Positions 53,414-61,439 are shown, counted from the first letter of the stretch. The stretch: DNA of 64,000 nucleotides from Thermodesulfobium narugense DSM 14796 (GCF_000212395.1 NC_015499.1:337501-401500), one strand, 5' to 3'. Notes: generated by a model not told the origin, from the letters alone. A program made the numbers and translations.

Positions 53414-53824
53414 ATGAACGATATATATCCGTCCAAAAAGGATGACAGTAACTTAAAAGAAGTTGAAGATTTTCAGTATGAAGATGAATATGGCAGGCTG
53501 AAATTTAAATACATAGTAGTAAATAGACTAAACGGAAGGATAAAGCTCTTTTTCTTTGAACTTTTAATTTTATTTTTTTTGCCGCTTGTATTGAGTATGC
53601 TTTTAATTATAAAAGGTAATTTTTTAATTGTTTTTTGGGCGTGGTCAATTTTGACATCGTTTGTAATTTTTTTAGCAAACAAATATTACAAGATAAGCAA
53701 GTTTTTTACAATTGCTCTTTTTTCAATTTTTTATTTTACAATCTCTCTTTTTTCAATTTTTTATCTTGTATTTAGCTCCTTTTTTTACCTGATAACCAGC
53801 CTTATAACTTTGTTTTTTAAATAG
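53414..53824 (+). CDS. Small membrane protein with repeated hydrophobic tail
   Basis: 136 residues. A charged first 45 residues with two YGRLKFKY-type turns is followed by three to four hydrophobic segments. The last third contains a ten-residue repeat (TIALFSIFYF / TISLFSIFYL) encoded by a 30-base tandem DNA repeat. GGAGG precedes the ATG. No family is recognised. It is convergent with the next gene, three bases between the stops. Confidence 0.65.
   Translation: MNDIYPSKKDDSNLKEVEDFQYEDEYGRLKFKYIVVNRLNGRIKLFFFELLILFFLPLVLSMLLIIKGNFLIVFWAWSILTSFVIFLANKYYKISKFFTIALFSIFYFTISLFSIFYLVFSSFFYLITSLITLFFK
53708..53767 (+). repeat. Tandem 30-base repeat inside a membrane-protein gene
   Basis: Two consecutive 30-base units differing at only a few bases (first from 53708, second from 53738), each encoding ten residues of the hydrophobic tail (TIALFSIFYF and TISLFSIFYL). 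It keeps the reading frame, so it probably arose by recent slippage. Confidence 0.8.
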
Positions 53825-53826
53825 TT

Positions 53827-54333
53827 TTAATAGCCAATAATTAGTAAGCCGTTTAGATTGATATTTTGTTTTGAGCTGTACAAAACGTCTAAAAATTCTT
53901 TTATCTTTAAAAATTGTGACGGATTAGATGGTTTGTTTGGCAGAGCCATTATTAGATATTCTACTGCCGGGATAATGGATGATTGAAGAAGGACTCTATA
54001 GCACCTGTTTATTGACTTGTTGTCATTCCCGCTTATATCTATAACGCACTTGTAATCTTTTTGATAGGATTCAGCAAAAAAGGATAACTCAGGCTTTCCA
54101 TTGAGGCCGTAGTAAACAGGAAGTTCTATTTCTCCTTCGCTATTTCTACTATCTATTTTTATTTCGAAACCGAGTTCTTTTAATTCGTTTTCTATTATGG
54201 AAAAGATGTTTTGACGTGTAAGGCTATTTTTTGATGAATCTATTTTTTCTTCGTTAAATACAAAGGCTTGCAATACCTGATCTACAAATTCTGGTAAATT
54301 TGAGAACTTTGGATAATATTGCCAGTTTATCAA
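53827..54333 (-). CDS. Hypothetical protein, possibly nuclease-like fold
   Basis: About 168 residues. TTG at 54333 has AGGAGG at the correct distance, better than the TTG at 54363. The segment IELPVYYGLNGKPELSFFAES...CVIDISGNDNKSINRCYRVLLQSSIIPAVEYLIMALP recalls the strand-helix layout of PD-(D/E)XK-type restriction-like proteins, but a clear catalytic triad cannot be pointed out. No signal peptide. I do not recognise the family with confidence. Confidence 0.6.
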   Translation of the reverse strand: MINWQYYPKFSNLPEFVDQVLQAFVFNEEKIDSSKNSLTRQNIFSIIENELKELGFEIKIDSRNSEGEIELPVYYGLNGKPELSFFAESYQKDYKCVIDISGNDNKSINRCYRVLLQSSIIPAVEYLIMALPNKPSNPSQFLKIKEFLDVLYSSKQNINLNGLLIIGY

Positions 54334-54423
54334 ACCAAATCGCCTCCTGTAATCTTTTTGCAAATTATAACAAAAATTACTGATAATAGAAATGGCCGAT
54401 AGTCTGATAGAAACGACTAATTC

Positions 54424-54452
54424 TTGAAAATTTGGATTTATTTTGATATTCT
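54424..54452 (+). promoter_or_regulatory. Promoter of the GH18 gene, seven bases from the start codon
   Basis: TTGAAA (54424-54429), a 17-base spacer and TATTCT (54447-54452) preceded by an extended TG. ATG at 54460 is only seven bases after the -10, so the message would have almost no 5' leader. Confidence 0.6.
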
Positions 54453-54459
54453 ACTCTTA

Positions 54460-55866
54460 ATGTATAAATTTATACTTTCTCTTATTTTTATTTTTCTCTT
54501 CGCTTCCCTGGGGCAAATTTGTGCCTTTGACAAAGACCTTTATGTGGTAAGCTATCCTAATAATTTTGCAGGCGAGGCCTTAAAAAACAACGACGGCCTC
54601 TTTATGCTAGCAAATAACATAAAGCTGGTTACCAAAAAGAACTTTTTGATAAACCCGAAAGAGAAAAGAGTTTATATCTTTGACGTAAAGTTTACTTTGC
54701 CTGACAAAGAGGTAGTTTCTCTTGAGTCGGTGAACTTTCCACTAAAGAGTATTAATAAAAATTATTATGTAGACCTTAATTCGCTTTCAAATCTGTTTGG
54801 TTTTGATATATTGGACGAAAATGATTATTATCTTTTAAAGCAGGGCAAGGAATTAGGAGTGCCCTTTCAGAAAGAGAAGCCCAAAGGCATTGTTGGTCTG
54901 GGATTTAGCACAGCTAAAGACTTTTCTGACATTAGAAAAATTGACTTGAATTCAGATGTCAATACCATCTCTTTCACCTGGTTTTCTCTGGAAGACAGCT
55001 TTGGAAATTTTAGCAATAACGCTGATATTGGAGTAGTAGACTATCTTCATGAAAAGGGTTATAAGGTGTGGGGGTTATTTAACAACAGATTTAATCCTGA
55101 TCTAACCCATAAGCTGTTAGAAAATAAATATAGCATAGAGAATGCAATTAATCAGATCGTCATGTACGCTATTGTATATCATCTGGATGGGGTAAATATT
55201 GATTTTGAAAATTTTAGCGACCTTGATAAAACTAAATTTAATTATTTTGTAAAAAAGTTATCTGAAAAATTAAAGAAAACAAACATTCTTTTGTCTGTGG
55301 ACGTAACAGTCCCAGATAACAACTCCTCCTGGTCTTTGTGCTATGACAGAAAAACGATTTCAGAACTAAGTGACTACCTCGTTTTGATGACGTATGACGA
55401 GTTTACTAAAGGTTCTGAGAGAGCAGGTCCTACAGCATCTCTTTTTTGGGTAGAAAAGGGATTAAAAAATACTTTGAAAGAAGTAGAGCCTACTAAAGTA
55501 TTGCTGGGCATACCGTTTTATACAAGAGAATGGATAGAAGAACCATCAGGAAAGATAGTAGGCGTTAAAGCGCTTGACAACAAGGATTTGAAAGGATTTA
55601 TTGAAGAAAACAAACTTAGTCCGCAATTTGACAAAAAGTATGGTCTTTATCATGTTAGCTTTTACAGGTATAATTTAAAGCATGAAGTTTGGTTTGACAA
55701 CAGTGAAACTATGTCAAACAAGCTTGAGCTTATTAAGAAATATAAACTGGGTGGGTTTGCAATATGGAAACTGGAGTCAGCAGGGGACTCTAGCTGGATC
55801 TCTTTTTCTAACGCCTTTGGGGACAAATTATTAATAAATATAGGAGGAACAAAAAATGGAGAATAG
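54460..55866 (+). CDS. Secreted glycoside hydrolase family 18-type protein
   Basis: About 468 residues. A signal peptide (MYKFILSLIFIFLFASLGQICA) leads to a copper-amine-oxidase-N-like region (about 25-135) and a GH18 TIM barrel (about 145-460). The catalytic motif is DGVNIDFEN (acidic D and final E), and later LVLMTYDEF and GIPFYTREW are usual in YaaH/SpoIVA-type peptidoglycan hydrolases. It may cut cell-wall glycan. ATG at 54460 is preferred as start (see the promoter entry); a TTG at 54424 would lie in the -35 box. Its end overlaps the next gene by eleven bases. Confidence 0.87.
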   Translation: MYKFILSLIFIFLFASLGQICAFDKDLYVVSYPNNFAGEALKNNDGLFMLANNIKLVTKKNFLINPKEKRVYIFDVKFTLPDKEVVSLESVNFPLKSINKNYYVDLNSLSNLFGFDILDENDYYLLKQGKELGVPFQKEKPKGIVGLGFSTAKDFSDIRKIDLNSDVNTISFTWFSLEDSFGNFSNNADIGVVDYLHEKGYKVWGLFNNRFNPDLTHKLLENKYSIENAINQIVMYAIVYHLDGVNIDFENFSDLDKTKFNYFVKKLSEKLKKTNILLSVDVTVPDNNSSWSLCYDRKTISELSDYLVLMTYDEFTKGSERAGPTASLFWVEKGLKNTLKEVEPTKVLLGIPFYTREWIEEPSGKIVGVKALDNKDLKGFIEENKLSPQFDKKYGLYHVSFYRYNLKHEVWFDNSETMSNKLELIKKYKLGGFAIWKLESAGDSSWISFSNAFGDKLLINIGGTKNGE

Positions 55867-56236
55867 CGATCTTGAATATATGGAAAACTTTGAAAGCGAT
55901 TTTGGCTCTTATATTGTAGACAATGAGGAAAATGAGGTTAAGGTCTGGCTGCTTGATTCTGACAGGGAAGAGGATCCAGATATTAGCATCTTTTACGAGT
56001 TAAGCGATGAAAATGAGCCCTGGATTACCGAAGTTAGCTTCTCTTTTCTCCCTCAAGTTCTTGACTTTGTGGGAATTTGGCGAGATAGGTATTTTGATGA
56101 GCTGGACGCATATTCTGAAGACGAGTTTGACGAAAGCTATGGCAATCTGATGGTAAATCTTGAAATAATTCAGGACCTCTTGTCTGAACCATCAGAGTGG
56201 AGCGATAACTGGTACGAAGAAATAGATATAGACTAG
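55856..56236 (+). CDS. Strongly acidic hypothetical protein
   Basis: 126 residues with 40 acidic and only four basic residues, no cysteine and no signal peptide. AGGAGG stands just before the ATG, and the gene starts inside the end of the GH18 gene, so the two are co-expressed. No family is recognised. The charge pattern suggests a binding partner that is basic or a metal (inference). Confidence 0.72.
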   Translation: MENSDLEYMENFESDFGSYIVDNEENEVKVWLLDSDREEDPDISIFYELSDENEPWITEVSFSFLPQVLDFVGIWRDRYFDELDAYSEDEFDESYGNLMVNLEIIQDLLSEPSEWSDNWYEEIDID

Positions 56237-56290
56237 CCCTGACTCTTTCTCTCTAGATTAATATATCTTATCCAACATATGGACTTTCTT

Positions 56291-56301
56291 TATGATATAA
56301 T
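56291..56301 (+). promoter_or_regulatory. Extended -10 promoter next to the start codon of a membrane/TPR gene
   Basis: TG-A-TATAAT (56293-56301) stands eight bases before ATG at 56310. A transcript beginning at the usual distance would start at or within three bases of the ATG, making it leaderless. There is no ribosome-binding site upstream of the ATG. Confidence 0.6.
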
Positions 56302-56309
56302 TTCTAATT

Positions 56310-56984
56310 ATGGGAGGAAAAAGATTTCTTAGGGTCTTTTTATTGGTTTATAACCTTGTCTGTGCGCTGTGGGGAGTTTCATTTTTTCTTTTGTTTAGTA
56401 GGCTTGACAGAGTTATAGATAACTCTTCATTTCACAGATTTAGGTATTTTCTTCACCAATTGCCGCCAATAAGTTTGATAATCTTAGCGATATGTATAAC
56501 CATATACATCCTTGAGAGAGTTCGCATAATGTTTTTTGAAAAAGAAACAAGGGATTTTGTGATCAATAAAAAGGATCACAAGTTTTTAAAAATTCTTCAC
56601 TATTTTTTTATAATTTTTACCTTGTTGTTATTATCTTTTGATATATATGATATACTTACCAGCAAACTTGCCTGGCACACTATATTTAACATGATTGACT
56701 CTCCTTCTATGATACTTCTCTCACTGTTAGTTAGCTTTTTTGTTCTTAGATGGTTGGAATCTCAAAGCATAAAGGCGGTATATGAGGAGGCATCTGGTAA
56801 CAGCGAGATTTTTAAAAATCTAATGCTTGTGAGAAGGGGACAGGATCTTGCAAGGGCATACTTTAACCTGGGAAACATATACTTTGAGAACAAAAACTTT
56901 TCAAAGGCGCTTAAATACTTTAAAAAGGCTTATAAGCTTGGGAATAAAGCTGCCTTGAGCAAGATTAAAGAATTAAATATTTAG
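56310..56984 (+). CDS. Membrane protein with short C-terminal TPR/Sel1-like unit
   Basis: 224 residues. Four hydrophobic segments (about 8-28, 50-68, 94-115, 133-152) are followed by a soluble tail with one TPR-like pair (ARAYFNLGNIYFENKNFSKALKYFKKAYKLGNKAAL). The tail is probably cytoplasmic. Translation seems to begin at the RNA 5' end (see the adjacent promoter). No precise family is recognised; the gene stands alone after the acidic-protein gene. Confidence 0.72.
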   Translation: MGGKRFLRVFLLVYNLVCALWGVSFFLLFSRLDRVIDNSSFHRFRYFLHQLPPISLIILAICITIYILERVRIMFFEKETRDFVINKKDHKFLKILHYFFIIFTLLLLSFDIYDILTSKLAWHTIFNMIDSPSMILLSLLVSFFVLRWLESQSIKAVYEEASGNSEIFKNLMLVRRGQDLARAYFNLGNIYFENKNFSKALKYFKKAYKLGNKAALSKIKELNI

Positions 56985-57199
56985 ACCAAATGCACTTGTC
57001 TAACAAGAGAAGAAATAGATAGTGAATTTTTATCCAAAATCTGAATTAGCTTTTATTTGCTAAGTTAGCATTGCTTTTTCTTAAAAAAACATGAACGAAA
57101 TTTCTAATAAGTTTATAACAAGTTCTCAAAACTCCTCTAATGATAATTGTCTATGCTTATTTTAGTTAAATCAATTTCAGGAAGAGGAGGATTAAACAA

Positions 57200-58051
57200 A
57201 TGGGCGAAAACTTGAAATCTGAAAGTGAATCTTTTGCTAAAAGGATTTTTAACAAAGTTCCAGAAGTTACTATCTTTTTTTGGATTATTAAGATTCTGTG
57301 CACTACGGTAGGGGAGACTGCTGCAGATTTTCTGAACGTTCATATGGGCTTTGGCCTTACAAAGACAAGCATCGTAATGAGTGCCTTGCTTTTAGTTTTT
57401 CTATACTTTCAGTTCAAGGCGAGAGAATACGTGCCAAAAATATATTGGATGGTTGTCGTCTTAATAAGCGTAGTGGGCACGCTCATAACAGACAATTTGA
57501 GCGACAATTTAGGTGTTCCTTTAGAGATCAGCACATTTGTATTCACCATATTGCTAATCGCGACATTTTTAATCTGGTATTACAAAGAAAGGACTTTGTC
57601 TATTCACAGCATATTTACTATAAGGCGTGAAGCATTTTATTGGCTAGCAATTCTTTTTACATTTTCTTTAGGAACAGCTGCAGGAGATCTGATAGCTGAG
57701 ACTTTAAAGCTGGGTTATTTTCTATCTGCAATAATGTTTGGTTCAATGATTGCAATTATTACTTTGCTGTATTATAAGTTTAACTTAAATTCAGTGTTAG
57801 CGTTTTGGTTGGCATACATATTAACCAGGCCACTTGGTGCGACTATAGGAGATTTGATGTCTCAAGCTAAAAATTTAGGCGGACTTGGGCTGGGTACTGT
57901 AACGACAAGTGCAATATTTTTAACGCTTATCCTAATGCTGGTTATTTACCTTGCGAAAACGGGAATTGATAAAAAAGTAGTTCCTGCAGAAGAGGTAACA
58001 TTTGAAGAATTTATTGCGACTGAAGAGGCTATGGAAAGAGAAGAAATATAA
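57200..58051 (+). CDS. DUF347 (COG4705-type) repeat membrane protein
   Basis: 283 residues with about nine membrane segments formed by four repeats, each with the core Gxx(A/I)xDxL: GETAADFL, GTLITDNL, GTAAGDLI and GATIGDLM. This is the DUF347 pattern of COG4705 membrane proteins, which are suspected metal or ion carriers but lack a proven substrate. GAAGAGGAGG precedes the ATG. The 215 bases before it (56985-57199) show only a short TTAGC/GCTAA stem and no gene. Confidence 0.85.
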   Translation: MGENLKSESESFAKRIFNKVPEVTIFFWIIKILCTTVGETAADFLNVHMGFGLTKTSIVMSALLLVFLYFQFKAREYVPKIYWMVVVLISVVGTLITDNLSDNLGVPLEISTFVFTILLIATFLIWYYKERTLSIHSIFTIRREAFYWLAILFTFSLGTAAGDLIAETLKLGYFLSAIMFGSMIAIITLLYYKFNLNSVLAFWLAYILTRPLGATIGDLMSQAKNLGGLGLGTVTTSAIFLTLILMLVIYLAKTGIDKKVVPAEEVTFEEFIATEEAMEREEI

Positions 58052-58080
58052 CAACACCTGGTTTCAGGTTTGACATAAAT

Positions 58081-58109
58081 GAAGTGGCCAGTTAATATCT
58101 GGTCACTTC
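58081..58109 (+). terminator. Hairpin after the DUF347 gene
   Basis: Eleven-pair stem GAAGTGGCCAG/CTGGTCACTTC (58081-58091 with 58099-58109, one G-T), seven-base loop, followed by TTGATTTT. The T run is weak. Confidence 0.7.
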
Positions 58110-58582
58110 TTGATTTTAACGCTCATGGCGATCGTAAATTTTCTTTTTAAATACCTTTGTATATTTGAAACCTTTGCGAAAATGACGTCAGGTTCTAACA
58201 TAGATTCTGCCATTGAGTATATTTTGTTCTTGAGACCTTCTTGCTATTTTTAGGTTATCATATTCTTTGAGCGTTCTGAGAAAAAATTCATTGTAAACAC
58301 TATCATTTATCACCCTCTTTTTAATACCTACATCTTTATTATTGGCGATGCAAAATTTAAGATAACTATGTCGGTATCCCTATCTGTAATTTCAGTTATA
58401 CCGCTCTTGATCTTATTTAGAGATTTGAAATCAGGCATGCTACTAAAAAGGATTGCAAAGTCTATATCGCTTTCATCTGTGAGTCTATTTTCGATAAATA
58501 AACCAAAGATAAATGGCAGCAAAACTTCATCAATTTTGCTGAGAAATTCTTCTATTTTCACAATCGACTCTTCAATATTCAT
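58103..58582 (-). pseudogene. Decayed MNT nucleotidyltransferase / HepT toxin-antitoxin module
   Basis: An MntA-type frame starts at ATG 58582 (an in-frame extension reaches 58642) with a degenerate Gx..DESDIDFAI active-site region, where FIFGLFIENR replaces the usual GSFARG. The frame meets a TAG (complement near 58330) where family members continue; VLKRG follows in the same frame. A shift then restores VYNEFFLRTLKEYDNLKIARRS...NILNGRIY, the family's C-terminus. Next, a HepT start (ATG at 58201, LEPDVIFAKVSNIQRYLKR) runs about 20 conserved residues and then turns into unrelated sequence to a stop at 58103. Both genes are therefore dead. Confidence 0.8.
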
Positions 58583-58652
58583 AAAATTTATTTTAGCCCA
58601 GTAAATTACAAGGCTTATGAAGTATATCGATATGAGTATCAAGTTTCAATAT

Positions 58653-59414
58653 TTAGTGTACGAAATAATCAAAGAGCATCTTAGCAGCTACCATGTATAA
58701 GACTATTCCTATCATAACCTTTACTGTTTTGTTGCTAAGCTTGTATTTCATAAGATACGATCCAAAGAGAGCTCCTAATATAGCAGCTATGATAGTGCTG
58801 AAAAGTAGCTTTATGTCAAGGCCACCTATGGCTAATTTTCCCAAAAATCCTCCAAAAGATGAGAAGAGCACTATAAAGGATGTGGTGGCTGCGGCAAACC
58901 TTGCAGGGACTCCTATAAATATAAGTATTGGAATTATCATATTTCCTCCGCCAATTCCAAGAAGCCCGGCTACAAATCCAGCAAAGGCACCAATTGGCAC
59001 TCCAATAGTAAGCATCTGAACCTTGTTTATTTGGAAATCTTCTCCTGAGTTGTTCTTTTTTTGCTTGTAAAATATCATCATGGAAGCGGCAAATAGCAAA
59101 AACAAAGCAAAGAGGAGCAATAAGGTCTCTCTTGGGACAAATTTACTAAGATATGCGCCCAATGGAGACGTTATAAGGACAGCTATTATAATTGGGAACG
59201 CAAGCTTATACTTTATTAAGCCAATTCTTGAATATGAATACGAGGCAAACGCCATAGCAACTACGTTTAAAAGTAGAGCAGTGCTCATTGATTGATGAAG
59301 GTCAAAACCAAGAGCATAGAACGCTGGTATCAGAATAAAGGCTGCTCCTGCTCCAGTGATGACCATAATTGACTTTGCCACAAAGGTAATGAGTGCAGCT
59401 AATATATACGCCAT
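58653..59414 (-). CDS. TauE/SafE-type sulfite/anion exporter family protein
   Basis: 253 residues with seven to eight membrane segments. The two related halves each open with a glycine-rich signature: VITGAGAAFILIPAF (N-half) and GLLGIGGGNMIIPILIF (C-half), the TauE/SafE pattern. It probably moves a sulfur oxyanion or small organic sulfonate across the membrane; the direction is unknown. It is 73 bases downstream of the FmdE-like gene, with a strong hairpin between. Confidence 0.9.
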   Translation of the reverse strand: MAYILAALITFVAKSIMVITGAGAAFILIPAFYALGFDLHQSMSTALLLNVVAMAFASYSYSRIGLIKYKLAFPIIIAVLITSPLGAYLSKFVPRETLLLLFALFLLFAASMMIFYKQKKNNSGEDFQINKVQMLTIGVPIGAFAGFVAGLLGIGGGNMIIPILIFIGVPARFAAATTSFIVLFSSFGGFLGKLAIGGLDIKLLFSTIIAAILGALFGSYLMKYKLSNKTVKVMIGIVLYMVAAKMLFDYFVH

Positions 59415-59444
59415 TTCTTTCTCCTTAAAAAATTTATTGTTTAG

Positions 59445-59475
59445 AGTAACAGCCGTAAACTTTACGGCTGTTACT
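59445..59475. terminator. Strong hairpin between FmdE-like and TauE-like genes
   Basis: Perfect 15-pair arms AGTAACAGCCGTAAA/TTTACGGCTGTTACT (59445-59459 with 59461-59475) around a single central base, so the top pairs must open into a small loop. On the minus strand it is not directly followed by a T run; it may be a terminator, attenuator or RNA-stabilising hairpin in the fmdE-tauE transcript. Confidence 0.65.
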
Positions 59476-59487
59476 TACTTGTTTTAT

Positions 59488-60102
59488 TTACTTTTGAGCT
59501 ATCTTGTCAGAACAGGGTATGCAAACTTGTTTTCCGTCAATAAATTTTAGTTTGTCTATATATACTGCTTCGCCGCAAACGTCACAAAAATCTGCTTCCA
59601 TTACTCCTGGTATCTTTTTGAAGTCGTAGTCAAAAACTGGACTTATATCAAGAAAATCTTCCTCTTTAAGGTTTAAGACTTTTTCTATTAATGGATCAGT
59701 AATCTTTGGATCAACGTCCTGAGGAGGTATGCCTTTCTTTCTCTCGGCTATAAACGGCGATTCAGTAAGCATCTTATCAACAAATTTTGGCTTCAAAGAT
59801 ACCCTTACAGCTTTTTTGCTTTTTGTATCTATAAGAGTAAATGCCATCTTACCATAGTAGAGCTTTTTTATATTGCTCTTTCCGTAAGTACAACCCGTAA
59901 CAGTCATAAGGCCGTCCACAAAACAGCCCATTGCGTGATTGTCTGCAGTTTCAGCAAGTAGCATTAATTCCTTATCCTTTGACCTCTCTACTCCAAGGGC
60001 GTTCATGGCAGCACAAGCGGCTTTAAGTCCTAAAGGCATTGCAGGACATTTGTGGCCGTGAAATTTTAGTCCTAAATCAAAAAAATCTTTTGCTTCAAAC
60101 AC
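59488..60102 (-). CDS. FmdE-family protein with C-terminal zinc ribbon
   Basis: 204 residues. The FmdE domain (1 to about 125) has LGLKFHGHKCPAMPLGLKAACAAMNALGV and the conserved C-containing ETADNHAMGCFVDGLMTVTGCTYGKSN; family members accompany formylmethanofuran/molybdenum enzymes. The C-terminus carries C-x2-C pairs (FCDVCGE...CIPCSDK), a zinc ribbon. It may deliver or sense a metal. GGAGGAG precedes the ATG. Confidence 0.88.
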   Translation of the reverse strand: MFEAKDFFDLGLKFHGHKCPAMPLGLKAACAAMNALGVERSKDKELMLLAETADNHAMGCFVDGLMTVTGCTYGKSNIKKLYYGKMAFTLIDTKSKKAVRVSLKPKFVDKMLTESPFIAERKKGIPPQDVDPKITDPLIEKVLNLKEEDFLDISPVFDYDFKKIPGVMEADFCDVCGEAVYIDKLKFIDGKQVCIPCSDKIAQK

Positions 60103-60121
60103 TTTATCTCCTCCTTATATT

Positions 60122-60170
60122 CTTTACTAAATTAATAAGTATATTATAAATTACTAATTTATTAATGTAA
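60122..60170. promoter_or_regulatory. Inverted repeats upstream of the FmdE-like gene
   Basis: The AT-rich promoter area contains TAAATTA-C-TAATTTA (about 60147-60161) and a wider pair ATTAATAA/TTATTAAT (from about 60131 and 60159). Together they look like operator half-sites. It shares only the short TAATGTAAA with the palindrome at 45743. Confidence 0.4.
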
Positions 60171-60189
60171 AGTAGGAAATTTTTAGAAT

Positions 60190-60281
60190 TTTTTATTCTA
60201 TTAGACTATCGGAGCTTAAGGTATATATTGCCTATCAAAGATTGTGAAGCTCTAATTGACAGTTTAGAAGATTATCAATAA
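60190..60281 (+). pseudogene. Possible antitoxin C-terminal remnant
   Basis: On the plus strand the frame reads RYILPIKDCEALIDSLEDYQ and stops (60279-60281). Small antitoxins of the RelB/Phd/AbrB kind often end with such a PI.DYE.LI..LED pattern. No start codon or DNA-binding half precedes it. It may be chance; listed because the neighbourhood is full of toxin-antitoxin debris. Confidence 0.25.
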
Positions 60282-60295
60282 AGTTTGCATTTATT

Positions 60296-60571
60296 TCAAT
60301 AATAGACATCATCATGAGCCCCTATATCAACTAAAATAATCATTTTGTCTTTTATGATGAAGTCCAAAATTATTCTGTATTTTAAATCTATTGATAGGGA
60401 ATATAACTCTTTGAGATTGCCTTTTAATTTATGCAGTTTCAAGGAAGGATGATCAGGATTGCTTTTCATGATATAGAGTACTTTTTGATAGCGTTGGATT
60501 AATTCTGGGTATAATTTAAAAAACTGCTTTGCTCTTTTTTCATAAGATTTGCTAAATACAATTTCATACAT
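60296..60571 (-). CDS. RelE/ParE-family toxin
   Basis: 91 residues. MYEIVFSKSYEKRAKQFFKLYPELIQRYQKVLYIMKSNPDHPSLKLHKLKG..KELYSLSIDLKYRIILDF..KDKMIILVDIGAHDDVYY is the complete RelE/ParE fold with the conserved basic LKYRI segment and the terminal aromatic/His residues (GAHDDVYY). It should cleave ribosome-bound mRNA (RelE/YafQ type) or, less likely, inhibit gyrase (ParE). It begins 11 bases after the antitoxin stop. Confidence 0.9.
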   Translation of the reverse strand: MYEIVFSKSYEKRAKQFFKLYPELIQRYQKVLYIMKSNPDHPSLKLHKLKGNLKELYSLSIDLKYRIILDFIIKDKMIILVDIGAHDDVYY

Positions 60572-60582
60572 AATCTGTGCTG

Positions 60583-60825
60583 CTAAGAAATATTTTTAAT
60601 GTGGGCTTCTATATCAGTGTGATAGTCTTTTTCTTTAAAATCTTTCATGGCTTCAATATAGGCAAGCTCTATTTCACTGTCTTTGAGTTTTTCATACTTG
60701 TCAATATCAACAATTACATACTTTTGTTTACCCCTTACGCTTATTATTATATCGTTGCCTTTTTTGATTAGCTCGTCTATTAGTTTTACGCCTTTTTTCT
60801 TTAAATCATTTGCAGCAACAATCAT
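60583..60825 (-). CDS. Phd/YefM-type antitoxin
   Basis: 80 residues. IVAANDLKKKGVKLIDELIKKGNDIIISVRGKQKYVIVDIDKYEKLKDSEIELAYIEAMKDF is the Phd/YefM pattern (N-terminal DNA-binding dimer, then a toxin-binding helix). AAGGAGG precedes the ATG. It forms a complete module with the toxin downstream and should repress its own promoter; CTTAA/TTAAG half-sites lie just upstream (60850-60872). Confidence 0.9.
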   Translation of the reverse strand: MIVAANDLKKKGVKLIDELIKKGNDIIISVRGKQKYVIVDIDKYEKLKDSEIELAYIEAMKDFKEKDYHTDIEAHIKNIS

Positions 60826-60933
60826 TTTTACAGCCTCCTTTAAAAAGCTCTTAACAGTATTATTAAGCAGCTTAACTAAGATGTCAATGAAATTTATCTT
60901 TGTAAAAATTCTTGGAAAGTATAGATAACCTTC

Positions 60934-61092
60934 TTAGAACTGCAAAAAGAATTTGTAGGAATGAATGGGTTTAGTGAAAGAAATCTTTGGAATATGCAGC
61001 ACTTTTAGTTAGAATATAAAGACAACGAAAAACTGCAGACACTGTCTAGAGAAATTGGATGGTCTAAACGCACTTATCAAAAAGTGTTTTAA
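60934..61092 (+). pseudogene. DUF1016 (YhcG N-terminal) remnant
   Basis: The frame reads LELQKEFVGMNGFSERNLWNMQHF, a TAG, then LEYKDNEKLQTLSREIGW and a stop. This matches the DUF1016 N-terminal region (LQKEF.G..GFS..NLW.MRQFYL.Y.....L..EI.WS), with the TAG replacing the usual Tyr of FYLEY. The rest of the protein, including the PDDEXK nuclease half, is gone. It is a fossil fragment of a nuclease gene. Confidence 0.72.
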
Positions 61093-61096
61093 AAAG

Positions 61097-61327
61097 CTAA
61101 ATCGCAATACTAATTTCTTTGCCTGAATTTTCACCTACAATGGTTAGCTTGTCATTTAGAATCTTCATTTGTTCATTGGCATTAAGCAATTCTATGCTAT
61201 ATATTTTGCCATCTGGCGATATATCTATATTTACTTCGTCGCTTATTTTTATTGTTTCAACTTCTTCAGTTGAGTCTCTGAATTTTATATATGAGATATT
61301 ATATTTTGGATCGTAAGTTATCTTCAT
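61097..61327 (-). CDS. DUF2283 family protein
   Basis: 76 residues. KITYDPKYNISYIKFRDSTEEVETIKISDEVNIDISPDGKIYSIELLNANEQM is a clear DUF2283 sequence: a small beta-rich protein of unknown function found near toxin-antitoxin genes. GGAGGTCAAAG precedes the ATG. It stands alone, convergent with the DUF1016 fragment. Confidence 0.85.
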   Translation of the reverse strand: MKITYDPKYNISYIKFRDSTEEVETIKISDEVNIDISPDGKIYSIELLNANEQMKILNDKLTIVGENSGKEISIAI

Positions 61328-61439
61328 CTTTGACCTCCTAAAAATATTTGTTTTGTAATTTTATTTAAACATAAAAAACTTTTTGTAAAGAGAAGAGGAT
61401 GCAAAGGGCGTTAAGGATGCACATGATAAGTTCTTTAAG

